This document shows, in pieces, positions 45,531 to 56,451 of a stretch of 64,000 nt of DNA. The notes below the pieces were generated by a model. The model had not been told where the DNA came from, ran no database searches, and was given only the letters and a program-made list of their open reading frames with translations. The number at the start of each line of letters is the position of its first letter. Position 1 is the first letter of the stretch. Made by a program: the position numbers and the translations under genes. The DNA lies in assembly GCA_001630475.1 (NCBI GenBank), contig KV419413.1:102552-166551 (forward strand). The letters are read 5' to 3'. Origin of the DNA: Sistotremastrum niveocremeum HHB9708 (lineage: Eukaryota > Basidiomycota > Agaricomycetes > Sistotremastrales > Sistotremastraceae).

Positions 45531-47338
45531 CGCGAAGTGTGGAACGAGTAAGGATTCGAAGAATGAGCAAAGGGGTCAACCGCGGACTGCTAGGGTCGTC
45601 GCGGAATGAGTCTGAGATGGCTCCGACCATCATCATCCCCCGTCCATGGACAACGCTCGTCACAGGCGAGGGACTTTTTATCGAGCCTTGCTTTGCCGAC
45701 TTTTCTCTTTGTTCGATGATCTACGGGGGAAGTCGAAGAAAGAACCTCCCTGACAACGACATCATCCTTGTCAGGGAAAGTGAGAATCCCTTAAGACGAC
45801 GTTTCCTCAACAGAGAGGGACATGAGACCATCCCAATTCTTAGTCCACCTTTCAAGCGATTGTTGGGCTAGGTTTCTCTGCTGACCCAGGGCTTTGTGGA
45901 AGGTCTTCTCGACACAATGACCGTACGGCTCGTCGAGGTTCTCATTCAATCCACTGTATCTCCTACCACCACACACAAACTCTCACCATTCTCGTCCCAC
46001 AATGATCCGTCTACATGTCCGCTGTATTGATACAGTGTCAAGCATGTCAAGTTCGACCTTTGGCCCACCTTTGTCACCCTATCCAACGCCAGACTACCCT
46101 ATTTCTGATCGACATTTGCTCGGGGTCTCTGTTTCGACTAGCACAAATGCTATGTCTACGGCATCCCATACAAGTCACTACTCTGGCTCTTCGAGTCCGG
46201 TCTCTCCTAGATTACTAGTATCCTTTCTGTCTTCGGCGATCTCGGGGATGACCCACGGACTGCTCTTCGAAGTACTTCAGCATAACAGCGAAGCTCTGCT
46301 GCTCATGGCCTGATTTGGGACTGTAACTGCTGGGACTCTGCATCGTCTCCTGTTATCTCTACCTTGTCCACTTACCCGAGCTCAGTTTAACCAAGATCAA
46401 TCACCGGGACTCGCCATCTACTCAACTTTCTCAAGGCGTGCCGAATGTCTTTCACCGTGCGGTGTACGATAATGAGTCAGCTATCTGCATTCCTCTCCGT
46501 TTGATGAGGATCGCCCATTGCGCATGCTGGACGTCCGGAACGCTCGTCGCAATCTCGTCGAATATACTGCTGGAGTTTACCGGCCTGATGCCCTATTCCC
46601 TGTCAGCTAGTGCTTTGGTCTCGTCGCAGCCATCGAGCTCCAGGATAAGCTGCTCTTAACTACTGGGGTACCAGTCCTCTTGGTATGGACAGATTATGCA
46701 GCACCGGCTCTCCTCAAATCTGGGGTCCAATAACATGGTCTTCACTTCAGTAATATTTAGTACAGTACGCCTATCCTTCGACCAACCCAGGTTATGTAAA
46801 TGACGAGCATTCATACCATGTTCAGGATACTTTTCTCTAGAACTGTACCAGAGCTTGTATGGTACAAGTGATGAATCGTACAATCTGCTAGCGCTGGTGC
46901 CAGTAAGCGCTAGCGTATAGCACCGCCGCACAACCCGGTGCACTTCATGCAGGGAGAATGCGCCCTTGGCTCTATCCTCGATTCTCCTTCTCCTTGAAGG
47001 AAGTTCAGGCCAAGTAGAGAGCTGAAGAGGAATGGTTCTGACAGCGGGCCGTACGATCACGTAGTACGCAGCCCGTGCTATAGCAGTCAGAGCATGATGA
47101 CATAGCCCAGGCTGTTGGCGGGGCCTGATCATTCCCTACGCTCTCAAGAGTACTCAGAGTGTCCTAACCAATTTTGTTCCCGGAAGAAAACGCAACAAGA
47201 GTGTACAACCGCATGAAACTATTCAACATACAAGACATACCAATTTACACAGCATGATCGAGGAAACCAACAACCGTACAACTAACTACCTAATGTACAC
47301 AAACGCAAGCGATCTCTGAACCATACCACATGACGCAT
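45531..47338. other. Intergenic stretch, no firm gene
   Basis: A plus-strand frame at 46044-46313 (MSSSTFGPPLSPYPTPDY, Ser/Pro-rich) could be an exon but has no recognised partner. The minus-strand frame at 47132-46656 (158 codons) has no domain and a codon mix that does not look coding. No transposon ends were recognised. Confidence 0.35.
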
Positions 47339-48025
47339 TCAGGAGTGATGAGCTTCCAAAAAGCTCAAAAGGTATTCATTATCAGCTTCAAGGCCAGTGT
47401 TGCGGGCCTCGAGGTTCGCTATGTGTGCATCAAGATTGGCAATGTGTGCCTTGAGGTCAACGAGTTGAGCTATGAGTCCGGCGTAGTGCGAGGTTGGAGT
47501 AGCTGGTTGAGCCTGGAGATGCCCTACTTGAGCTTTGAGATCATTGACTTGGATGTTCAGATCCGTGCTTTAATCGAAGCGTGAGCCGTGGACCATATAA
47601 GAAGAAAGAACTGAACTTGTCAGCACGGAGACGTCTAAATCATTATGAGAGATCTATCGAGATGTCGAATGACGGAAGACTTACTGCAACGACGAAGTAG
47701 CCTCCTTTATCATATTGGCTCTCCCACCAATTCGTCGTATCTCTTGATGGGTGAGGTGAGCGCCGAGCTCATTCTTGAGTTCGTCGAACGCTTGTGCAAG
47801 CTTACGCCGAGCCCTCTCTTCGCTTTCGCGCTGTGCTTGATCGGGATCAGACTTGAAAGCTCCTGCATTGTGGTCCTGTAATGGGATCGGATGGATGAAC
47901 ACAGACAACGATGACGGTTGGCGTACACGGTTGGTTGAAGGGTCGGCACCTGAGTGAAAGGAGAATGGATGAGCATAGGGACAACTGGAGGGGACAAATG
48001 TGCAATACGCACCTCGAGAAGACAT
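47339..48025 (-). CDS. Small bHLH-like leucine-zipper protein P2 (168 aa)
   Basis: Three exons (48025-48013, only 13 nt; 47949-47685; 47567-47339) give 168 aa. Residues 45-54 (RESEERARRK) fit the bHLH basic consensus with a Glu and paired Arg; helix 1 is LAQAFDELKNELGAHL, the loop is THQEIRRIGG, and helix 2 is ANMIKEATSSL. Leucines at 131, 138, 145, 152 and 159 then form a regular zipper (LKAHIANLDAHIANLEARN). This is the order basic region, HLH, zipper seen in Myc/Max- or SREBP-type dimeric transcription factors; DNA binding is inferred. It is paralogous to P1 (same motif order and same phase at the exon before the zipper) and to P3, which has an equivalent 13 nt first exon. No named fungal family was recognised. 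Confidence 0.68.
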
Positions 48026-48104
48026 GATTTCAAGGATGGTCGCTCTTCTTTCAGACAAGAACTGAGATCGTGCTCCGTTGGCACTGGCTGATGGGATAGG
48101 AAGA

Positions 48105-48165
48105 GGCGCCGGCGAGAAATTGGATATTTATATTCATTTCTTCCAATGGCGCCAGCGTGAAAGAA
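48105..48165 (-). promoter_or_regulatory. P2 promoter core
   Basis: On the minus strand GCTGGCGCCATTGG is followed by AATATAAATAT about 100 bp before the P2 start codon: an inverted CCAAT box and a TATA-like element. The same arrangement precedes P3 at 51.41-51.46 kb. Confidence 0.45.
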
Positions 48166-48580
48166 ATTCACCCAAAGAATGGAGTGAAGGTCGACAGTAA
48201 GAGTTCCTTCAATGACAAAAAAGAGTTGTCCAAGACCGACGCGAGGCTGCACAAGAAATGTGTGGGTCCAACGTTTTGTCAGACCAGACGGTTCTCGCAC
48301 GCGGATACCATGAGAAGAGACATGGGGTCGGCAACATACCGCGTCTTGCATGTCTTTCGATCTGAATGGGCCATCGAAGATGTTTCAGGGAATGTCTGGC
48401 CCAGTACAAGCCCCATGGGTCTCTTGCGGAGGAAGAAATGATAGACTGTTGCGAAGGGCCTTGTTTTTCGTGCGGGATCTCTTGCAAGGAGATTTGGACT
48501 GATCACTATCCCAGACGTGGCCCATAAGCAAAGCGGCAGGGTTGAGTGGTCAGACTCGAATCCTCAGCGCAAGATGACGC

Positions 48581-49053
48581 TGATGCAGGAACAGAATGGC
48601 GGTCTCCATGCAAGGCAATCTGAGCTGTTTGAGCGTTCACAGATTCTGGATGGCTTGTATTGGAGATGCATGGCTACCCAGAGCGGAGGCTTGACGAACA
48701 GATCTTGAGCATCGACATGGGGTGGATACACGTACTGCATGAGAGGGGTTGGGTGGTAAAAAGTCCAAGTCTGGGTAGTCGTCGATACAGAGAGTAGATC
48801 ATGCAGCACTAGTACTGCTGAGACGAATCTGAGGTAGTTTAGGTATTTAGCGTGTCACTGTATCCGCAGTGCCTCGGGGGAGGGAGGGGCGACATGTCTG
48901 TTCCAGCGTAGCTCTATCGTGGGAAAACATTGTTCATCAGCAAATGCTAAGCGCTGATCCGGCGGAGCTCAGCCCCCGGAAGTATGGTCTGTTCACAGAA
49001 GTTACCCGAGAGCCCCGAGAGCGGCGATTTCCGAGCCGCGAGAAGCGTGCCGC
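48581..49053. repeat. Inverted repeat arm, left (473 bp)
   Basis: Apparently identical, on the opposite strand, to 50496-50968. Similarity goes on outwards at a lower level toward P2. It contains an open frame of about 80 codons (LSVSTTTQTWTFYHPTPL-like) present in both arms but not recognised as a gene. Confidence 0.88.
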
Positions 49054-49102
49054 GTCGGCTGTGCGCTCCGCTTTCGTATCGCAAGCCGGAGGGAGCCCTT
49101 AG

Positions 49103-49775
49103 TACTATGGTAGGCGCAATCTGCAATCGGGCCCCAATCTGCAATTGGCCCTCTGGCAACCGCACTTTTGGTCCGGAAGGGCCTGGATTTTTTTCTATGT
49201 GAGACAAGGGTTGCAACAAATGGTGACAGAAAGCCGGAGACTCTTTGAGAGCTTGTGGACGAGTTTGCACGCGTTCATTGAGGCACGACCAAATTTCGCC
49301 CTCCGAAGAAGCGCGTCACACCCCTCTAGCATTCACCACAGAGAGCGGATTTTTTTGAGATTTCGTATTTACTATCGTATGATGCTGTTTCGAATTATCA
49401 TGCAATTACCCTGCTCATTTTGCTTCTGTGTGTCTCGGACCATGAATGCCAGGCGCGAGCGTGACAGAATGGGCTTGTTGCACCTCCGCTCCCGCGGGTC
49501 GGCAGCCGAGCTCCGTGACGTGCCGCCCGCGTTGTGAATTTTTCTGGCTTTTTGTCACGCGTGACGAAGAATTGCAGATTGCTGTTTTCGCGACACCCCC
49601 TCACTTGCACGCGTCTTTCACGCCTTCTCTTCCCCTCAAAAATCAACTAAATTCATATTCATCTATTTGAGAGTGAATTGCATACATCCCGCGAAATTCC
49701 GAGACATAAAGTGAGGAAGTCGTGCCACAGTTGGCGGAATGCTGAAAACGATTGCAGATTGCGCCTACCATAGTA
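49103..49775. mobile_element. TA-type MITE in the loop of the inverted repeat
   Basis: A perfect 27 bp terminal inverted repeat starting TACTATGGTAGGCGCAATC bounds 673 bp (right end 49749-49775). The outer TA could be the target duplication of a Tc1/mariner-like element. The subterminal motif AATCTGCAAT is repeated. It has no coding capacity. Confidence 0.7.
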
Positions 49776-50495
49776 GCGCGAGCCCGAGACTTGCAAAATC
49801 TGCGAAAAATTGCATGTACGATGCTAGGCTCAATTTAGTAATCCCCACCAACTCCGGCAGAGCGCAGGGGCGGAGATTCCGGAGCGGGGTTTGATTCGAA
49901 CCTAGTATGATGCCAGATTAAAGAGAGGTATTACATCCAATTGTCCGGAACCTGGTAATCTGATAAACAGACTATAAAACAGTTGCTAATTTGATCTTCA
50001 AGAACTCCGCGGGTACATGTCAGTACGACATTGACCATGAATATTATTTGGAGTATGTAGAGAAAAAGATAATGATACTACAAAAGAAAGAAGAGGACTC
50101 AAGACTTGGGAAAGACAAGCAGAAGCGCAAAAATTAGAAGAAAAGATATTGCCTTCACATGGCATGGCATTCCCAGATGCCTGATTCTCACTCCATGACT
50201 CGAATACCCTCACATTGTCATCCAACCGCTCTCGACGGAGATCCAACGCGTCGAACACGTCTCCCGGCCATTCACAACGCGACAGCGTCACCGACTCGCC
50301 GCTCGCTCGCGGTGCATCATGCGGCAGACCTTTTGCCTCGACCAACCGCTGGAGAACTGATAAAGTAAGTGACCTCTCGAGAATCATTTTTTTAAAACCT
50401 CTGACCTTGTTTCGCGGACCTACGACGACGTGGGTGACGGGCAGAAAGAGGGCGAGGGCTCCTAGCTGAGTTTGAACATTGGCCGCTGCCGGAAA
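49776..50495. other. Loop of the inverted repeat, no supported gene
   Basis: A minus-strand frame of 129 codons at 50387-49998 has no recognised motif. Nothing else is supported. Confidence 0.4.
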
Positions 50496-50968
50496 GCGGC
50501 ACGCTTCTCGCGGCTCGGAAATCGCCGCTCTCGGGGCTCTCGGGTAACTTCTGTGAACAGACCATACTTCCGGGGGCTGAGCTCCGCCGGATCAGCGCTT
50601 AGCATTTGCTGATGAACAATGTTTTCCCACGATAGAGCTACGCTGGAACAGACATGTCGCCCCTCCCTCCCCCGAGGCACTGCGGATACAGTGACACGCT
50701 AAATACCTAAACTACCTCAGATTCGTCTCAGCAGTACTAGTGCTGCATGATCTACTCTCTGTATCGACGACTACCCAGACTTGGACTTTTTACCACCCAA
50801 CCCCTCTCATGCAGTACGTGTATCCACCCCATGTCGATGCTCAAGATCTGTTCGTCAAGCCTCCGCTCTGGGTAGCCATGCATCTCCAATACAAGCCATC
50901 CAGAATCTGTGAACGCTCAAACAGCTCAGATTGCCTTGCATGGAGACCGCCATTCTGTTCCTGCATCA
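50496..50968. repeat. Inverted repeat arm, right (473 bp)
   Basis: Partner of 48581-49053. The outer flank (after 50968) still resembles the outer flank of the left arm, but with many substitutions. Confidence 0.88.
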
Positions 50969-51404
50969 TCGTCACGTTGCGATGCCCCAGCAGCACACTG
51001 ACAGTCAACCCAACTGCTTCTGTATCGCGACGACCAAGATCGGATAAAAATCAGCCCTAGATCGTCTCAGAGGATCATTGAACGCAAAGTGCCTGTTCTC
51101 TTCATACTCTTCATCCTTCGGGGATCAGATCCTTTGGGACCACTCACATCCAAAGCGGCAGGGCCACTCCCAACTCTGCTGATACATCCCAAGACTGTCG
51201 ATACATCGCGACAACCATACAAGGCGCAGGATGTAGCCATCTCGAAACTTCTCCTGCCCGACTTCGCCTACCACAATTGACCATTCGAAAAATGTCGGAT
51301 CTTCCAGACTTCTCAGGTCGTCTCATCTCGTACGCCAAAAGCTTACCCTGTCACCTTTCTGAAAATGCTCTCACCGTCAACGGCTTCCGCATTTTTGCGA
51401 TAAG

Positions 51405-51465
51405 TTTCTGGTACGCTGGCGCCATTGGACGAAATCAATATAGATATTCATTTTCCCACTGGGCG
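51405..51465 (+). promoter_or_regulatory. P3 promoter core
   Basis: GCTGGCGCCATTGG followed by AATATAGATATTC, about 90-130 bp before the P3 start codon; matches the P2 promoter core. Confidence 0.45.
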
Positions 51466-51546
51466 CCTCCGCTTTCATTCTCATCGCAGCCAACTCGAGA
51501 GATATCCACATCTCGTCCTTGAAAAGAGCCTCTGCTTATAACAATA

Positions 51547-52035
51547 ATGTCTTCTCAAGGTGCGTGAGGCACTCTCGCCTCCTCGATCGTCGTGCTCACC
51601 CACTTTCTGTCAAGATCCAAACGGTCTCTCACATGCTGTACGCCGTCAAGTCACTGGTCACTATCATCCGTCAACCAATCTCATTCCTATTCAGCACTCA
51701 CATGGATCCGTCGAGCCCGTCATGTACGTCGCCCGCCTTCCTGTTTATCATCGGTGTTGTTCATGCGACGGTCCAGTGCGACGGTACAGTCCGCTGATCT
51801 CATCTCTGAGATCGCTAGCCTCAGGGCTCAGAACTCTGATCTTTCTACCGACAAGGATGCCCTCGCCGCTCAAAATGCCCACCTTCACGCCCATATCACA
51901 TCTCTCGAAGCCCAAATTGCTCATCTCGAGGCTCTCATTACCGAACCCCAGGCACACATCACTCGTCTCGAAGAACATAATGTTACTCTTATGCGCTACA
52001 TCTACCAGCTTGAGGCACGCCTCTCTCTCCAGTGA
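51547..52035 (+). CDS. Leucine-zipper protein P3 (126 aa), HLH lost
   Basis: Three exons (51547-51559, 13 nt; 51615-51723; 51777-52035) give 126 aa. The start MSSQ matches P2 (MSSR), and exon 2 begins DPNGLSHAVRRQ, comparable with ADPSTNRVRQ of P2, but the basic and HLH segments found in P1 and P2 are absent. From residue 49 leucine occurs every seventh position (49, 56, 63, 70, 77, 84, 91, 105, 112, 119) with Pro at 98, one of the most regular zippers one could expect. Such a protein could pair with P2-like partners and keep them from DNA; this is inference. The last intron is 53 nt with the acceptor at 51776 chosen for phase. It is divergent from P2. Confidence 0.62.
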
Positions 52036-52474
52036 TTGTAAAGCGATTTGATTCGCTTTGGTCCAACTGCTTTGTAGCTATCCTGTTAACCGTGCATTGC
52101 TCTGCATAGCTTCGATTGTATTTGCCTGTCGCTATTGAGATTCTCGAACATTTGTTTTCCTTGGATAGTCTTTTGATTGCTCTGTTCATACACATGTTGC
52201 TGTATCATGCTTTCGAAGCTCTCTCGTTCCACCGCTTTGATGCCCACCAACTTGAAGTCACTAGTCCCTGCAAGACTCGCCGAATTCGCGAAGGCGAAGA
52301 AGCACGCGGCGTTATCGGATTTATCGTCCGACGCAAAAAGCGCATGGGCTTATTAAGTTGGGCCTTGACAAACTTTCAAGGAAATTCTGCATGATCTACT
52401 GGTATACACGATATGGTGTGCATCATCTGTGGGATTAGGGAAGATAAAAGATATAGTACGAGTATTGAGCATGG

Positions 52475-53727
52475 CTAAGTGTATTTTTTCATCTCCTTCA
52501 CTTCGCCGTACATATCGAATTTTGGCTGTCTTCCATATCTTGGTTCCGGCAATCCTACGTTCGTGTAAATGGAGAACCGGACGAGGGGAGTGATTGAGGG
52601 CTTACTGAGTGTGTTCTGATAGATGTCAGATACGATCTCACTCCAGACTTCCCTCCACATAAACACGCCTCCGCCTGGTCCACCTTTATCTAAACTGAAT
52701 CCCCATTTATCCACGAAAGCTCTCATATCAAAGCCTTCTCTCTGATTCAAGTAGTCTTGTGGATTGAGCTCGAGCTTTGCGCCGCCCGGGTTTTGCAAAA
52801 GTAAGATGGTGTAGCGGTGGTACGGAGTTCCACGCTGGGGATGTGGTGGGATGTAGTTTGTTTGAGGGCGTGGGGGAATGGGTAGCGGGTCTGTGAAGGT
52901 GGATGAGAGGGGGATGTTGGGGTGGATCCAGTGCAAAAGGGCTTTGTATGACTGTGTTTCTTCGTCTGGATAATCTGTACAAAGTATCAGTTCAAGTCCA
53001 TGCATAAGATGCTAATAACAGCGATGAAAGAGGAGGATATAGAAGTGAAGACGAACCTGGATCGAGCATCAGGAGCGTGTAAAATCGTTCCTCAGGGTGG
53101 AATACGGTGGTGTATAGAACAGGCGGTTGACGCGTTTGTTCCGGCAGAAGAAAAGAGCCAGCTTCGACTGCAAGCTTTCTTCTTTTCACTCGTGAGCGCA
53201 AAAACGTTGATCTCGGTGGTGGCTCGTCGAAGAGAACTCGGAGATCTATTGTTGGGTGGATGGCAGGCAAAAGGTCGGGTACGACAGACATTTGGTATAC
53301 GCGCTCCATCTGCAAATGATCAGATGAAGTATTGTTGAAGTCAGAAGGCACATACGACGAGGTCCAGAGCACCATCTTCTCTCCATTTCTTTTCTGCCAG
53401 ATGTCGATACACAGGTTTACTTAAATCCCCTGCATCTCTAACTGAGTACCGGCCAACGCAAAAGTCGGAAACGAGAAACGTACATTGCCCATTAACAAAG
53501 TTCCATCTGGTCTTGGGTAAATTGACCTGAGACTGGATGTCTAGGACCTCCTCTTTCTTTCTCAAGCCGTCCACTTCATCTGCTTTAGCTTCTGCGATTT
53601 TGGCTCGGATGCCTCGCAGCTCATTCTTCAGTCTTCTGGAATCCTGAGCGATAACACGGAGAGCCTCATCATAGACGTGACTTTTGCCTCTGGGAATGGC
53701 TCTAGGCAGAGCAAGTATTCGTGGCAT
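52475..53727 (-). CDS. MRPL35: Mitochondrial ribosomal protein mL38 (yeast MRPL35)
   Basis: Exons 53727-53356, 53309-53057 and 52974-52475 give 374 aa, close to yeast MRPL35 (367 aa). The protein has the PEBP-like fold of this large-subunit protein: the motif YKALLHWIHPNIPLS (PEBP HWxxxNIP) and RGTPYHRYTILLLQNPGG (PEBP GxHRY). The region before it contains TRWNFVNGQCTFLVSDFCVG and RVYQMSVVPDLLPAI, as in fungal mL38. It works in the central protuberance of the mitochondrial ribosome. The start ATG at 53727 gives MPRILALPRAIPRGK, a basic N-terminus suited to mitochondrial import. A single-copy housekeeping gene; it is divergent from F-box copy L across 204 bp. Confidence 0.9.
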
Positions 53728-53931
53728 TGATGTCGAAAACGAGAAATTCGACGCCTTCGGAGTCGGATGTCGGATTGTTTTCCAGTCTCAATTGCAATAA
53801 CTTATCGTCACCCAATTCCATCTCGCCTGGCCCAGTGCTTGGTCTGATTGTGTCCATTTATCAAGAAGGTTAACTCTTGCCGCTGATAATTCAAGTTTTC
53901 AGTAGCATTCATACCAATAGCAGCACGCTTC
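53728..53931. promoter_or_regulatory. Short divergent promoter, mL38 / F-box copy L
   Basis: Only 204 bp separate the start codons of a housekeeping gene and an accessory F-box gene on opposite strands. No specific site was recognised. Confidence 0.4.
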
Positions 53932-55647
53932 ATGAACAACATTCCCGGAATCCCTCCTAATCGCGTATCTGAACTGTGCGCTGAATTGGTAGTCCAAGTC
54001 AGTGACGAAGTGTACGAGGTCCTTTTGGTTTATTTTTCAAAAATCCTTGCTCATTTTTCCTCACAGTCAACGACAGCTGGCTAATGACGCGTCTACCCGC
54101 AATTTGGAAAATGTCAGACGAGGTCCGTTACGTGCCCTGCTAGTGCACGTGTGGAGCATGTAAACTCATTGGCATAAATCTCTGCCTTCAGCGTTCCTGC
54201 AAATGGATGAGCAAGTCACACGCATGGGACGTCTCCTGAACCAAGAGCGTAACAAATGTACTCCCATAGGACGGCTGGCAGAAGACACCGTTCTGGAAAT
54301 TCTACGCTACTGTCAACCAGCCTACGACTTGCACAATCCTCCAACCCCCAAAATTCCACACGTTTTCTCTTTGTGAGTGAACTTTTGACAGTTGAATAGG
54401 AGACATTGAATCGACCCTCTCTTTGCAGTTGTACGAGATGGAGGAACATAGCGCTGCATCAGCCTGAACTATGGTCGCGAATCTCGTTGCCAATTCATCC
54501 AAACCTGAGGGATCTTTTCAAAGACAGAAATGGTACTCATCCGCTGGACGTCCACATCTCAAACGCACAGATGTTGAATGCATCCGACGACGCTTACCAG
54601 CGGCTCGGCGTCGACTTTGTGCGACTTCTGCCTCGCGTCTCGTGTTTATGCCTGAATTGGGAAAGCACTCCTCAGTATTGGGGAATTTCCAGGCTACCAA
54701 ACTTCATGAATGTTTTCGTAGGGGGAATACCCTTTGTGTCGCTCAAGTCTCTCCGAGTGAAGATAGAATCCGAGAACAGCTGGTCTCCGCTCAGGCTGAA
54801 TACACCTATACTCCGCAAATACGAATATATTGGGCTTCTGTCCAATCGCGTGAGAGTATCAACTACCAACCTTGTCTCCTTCCGCTATGAGTCGCCTGCC
54901 TCTCAGAGCGTGCCGCCCACACAGCTACTCGATCTGCTCTCAGAATTCTGTCACCTAGAGGATGTCGCGATTAAATTCTCTCCAGCACTCCCGATGAATG
55001 GATTTCATCACGCCCCCATAACGTTCCCGAAACTTCGAAATCTATCCTTGGACTGTGTCAATCTGTCCGAGGTCTCAGAAATCATGAGACATATTCAATT
55101 ACCTAGCAGCGCCAACCAATCGTTTATCGTAAGCCAACGTGATTCCGACTCTGAATCTACCTTCGAAAGATTCCTACGCGGATTCATACTACATTCACCC
55201 AGCCAAATAAGGATCTTCGGGTTTCAATCTCGCTTGATTCTACTCTTCACCTACGAAGGAGGCAGTCAAACTATAATAGTCGGGCTTGGGGTCAGCGCAG
55301 CGCAGCTCACGTTTGCTATGTTTGCACCACAGCATAACAGGCTGTCCTCCTTGGACCTCGATATAACTCCTCTACCCTCTCTAAACGCGCTCATTGTCGC
55401 GCTTAGGTCTTTCCGTCTTCTCACTCGACTCAAAGTATGCACTACTGAGCCGGATTTCGAAAGACTACTCCAAGCTCTCGAGTACGCGTCGGTAGTGTTA
55501 TGTCCCGCGCTGAAGAATATCGATTGCTCGGGAACTCCTGTTCGCACTGATCGGATCGACCAGTTCCTCGAGCATCGAAGAGGACGTGGTGCTCCTCTAG
55601 ATGAAGTCAGGATTTCGCAAAACTATGTGATATCAGCCAATTCGTAA
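53932..55647 (+). CDS. F-box-like/LRR protein L
   Basis: Exons 53932-54011, 54067-54122, 54192-54372 and 54429-55647 give 511 aa. Exon 1 (MNNIPGIPPNRVSELCAELV) and exon 2 (QRQLANDASTRNLENVRR) fit the family pattern best of all copies. Exon 3 has CTPIGRLAEDTVLEILRYC, exon 4 opens CTRWRNIALHQPELWSR, and the end block is LCPALKNIDCSGTPVRTDR. The leucine-rich part includes LSLDCVNLSEVSEIMRHI. Predicted SCF substrate receptor by fold; substrate unknown. First gene of a four-gene plus-strand run. Confidence 0.82.
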
Positions 55648-56451
55648 TCTTCGATCACGATCATGAGGGCGCTTGGACTGGTGGATGTGTCACGTGGAAC
55701 GCGACGACGCGAAGAAGACGATGAGACTCGCCAATCGTTTGGTCTTCGCAGCGGCGATGCGGTATGAGACTGGTCGACGCGTCTCTGCCCTCTTCGTACC
55801 ATCTCTCCGTTCCTCACAAGTTACTCGAAGTTGCTTGCACATGCGAATATCGGCTGAATTACTGCACCGCTGTCATTCTGGCGGCTATGCACGCAGGATC
55901 ATTCTCCTGTATTCAAAATTGAGCGCTCAATTCCCTGCTGAGATGTGCAGCCAGAGCATCCCTTCGCAGGATTTCAGTCTCCGTGCAGGCGAACAACTTG
56001 AAACTGTTAGGGGGGTGTAGGTGGGGTTTCGGTTTTAATTTAGGATTCATTTTTCTAAAGAGCATTTTAATGTACTGATTTGATTTATATTACTTATCTA
56101 CATAAACAAGATAGGTTTTTTCCTTGGACAAGTATATGGACGTCATTGCCTCCTTCGGGACCGGAAGTCGGAAGTCTTTCTAGGCTTGCTCGTCGCGTTC
56201 AACGATCAACTCCGAGTCACCCTGGAATACTGTACAGCTGTCCTGTACGGTACTGAACTTTTCTCATAGTGAGAAAGAAGTCAAATCTACGTGGTACTCG
56301 GTGGCAAGTCTACGTCCCATTGGTGTGATGGTCTCATAGCTGACCTCATACACTACCTGTAGCAGCATCCCATTAAGCGCTTGACCTCTCTTGCGTTTTC
56401 GTCATTTCGAAGTCCAGGCGAAGGCTTCTTAAGGCCAAAAATCTTAGAGAG
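55648..56451. other. Intergenic stretch between copies L and M
   Basis: Only short frames occur and nothing was recognised. The start codon of copy M, if it lies in an extra exon, should be here. Confidence 0.4.

Noticed and set aside
46656-47132. 158-codon minus-strand frame as a gene
   Set aside because: No recognisable domain, unlikely composition and no supporting splice pattern.
49870-49915. tRNA-like T-loop (GGTTCGAATC on the minus strand)
   Set aside because: No matching T-stem, anticodon arm or acceptor stem around it.
48581-50968. The whole inverted repeat as one foldback transposon
   Set aside because: No target duplication at the outer edges, and the inverted similarity continues beyond the identical arms, so an older inverted duplication fits better.
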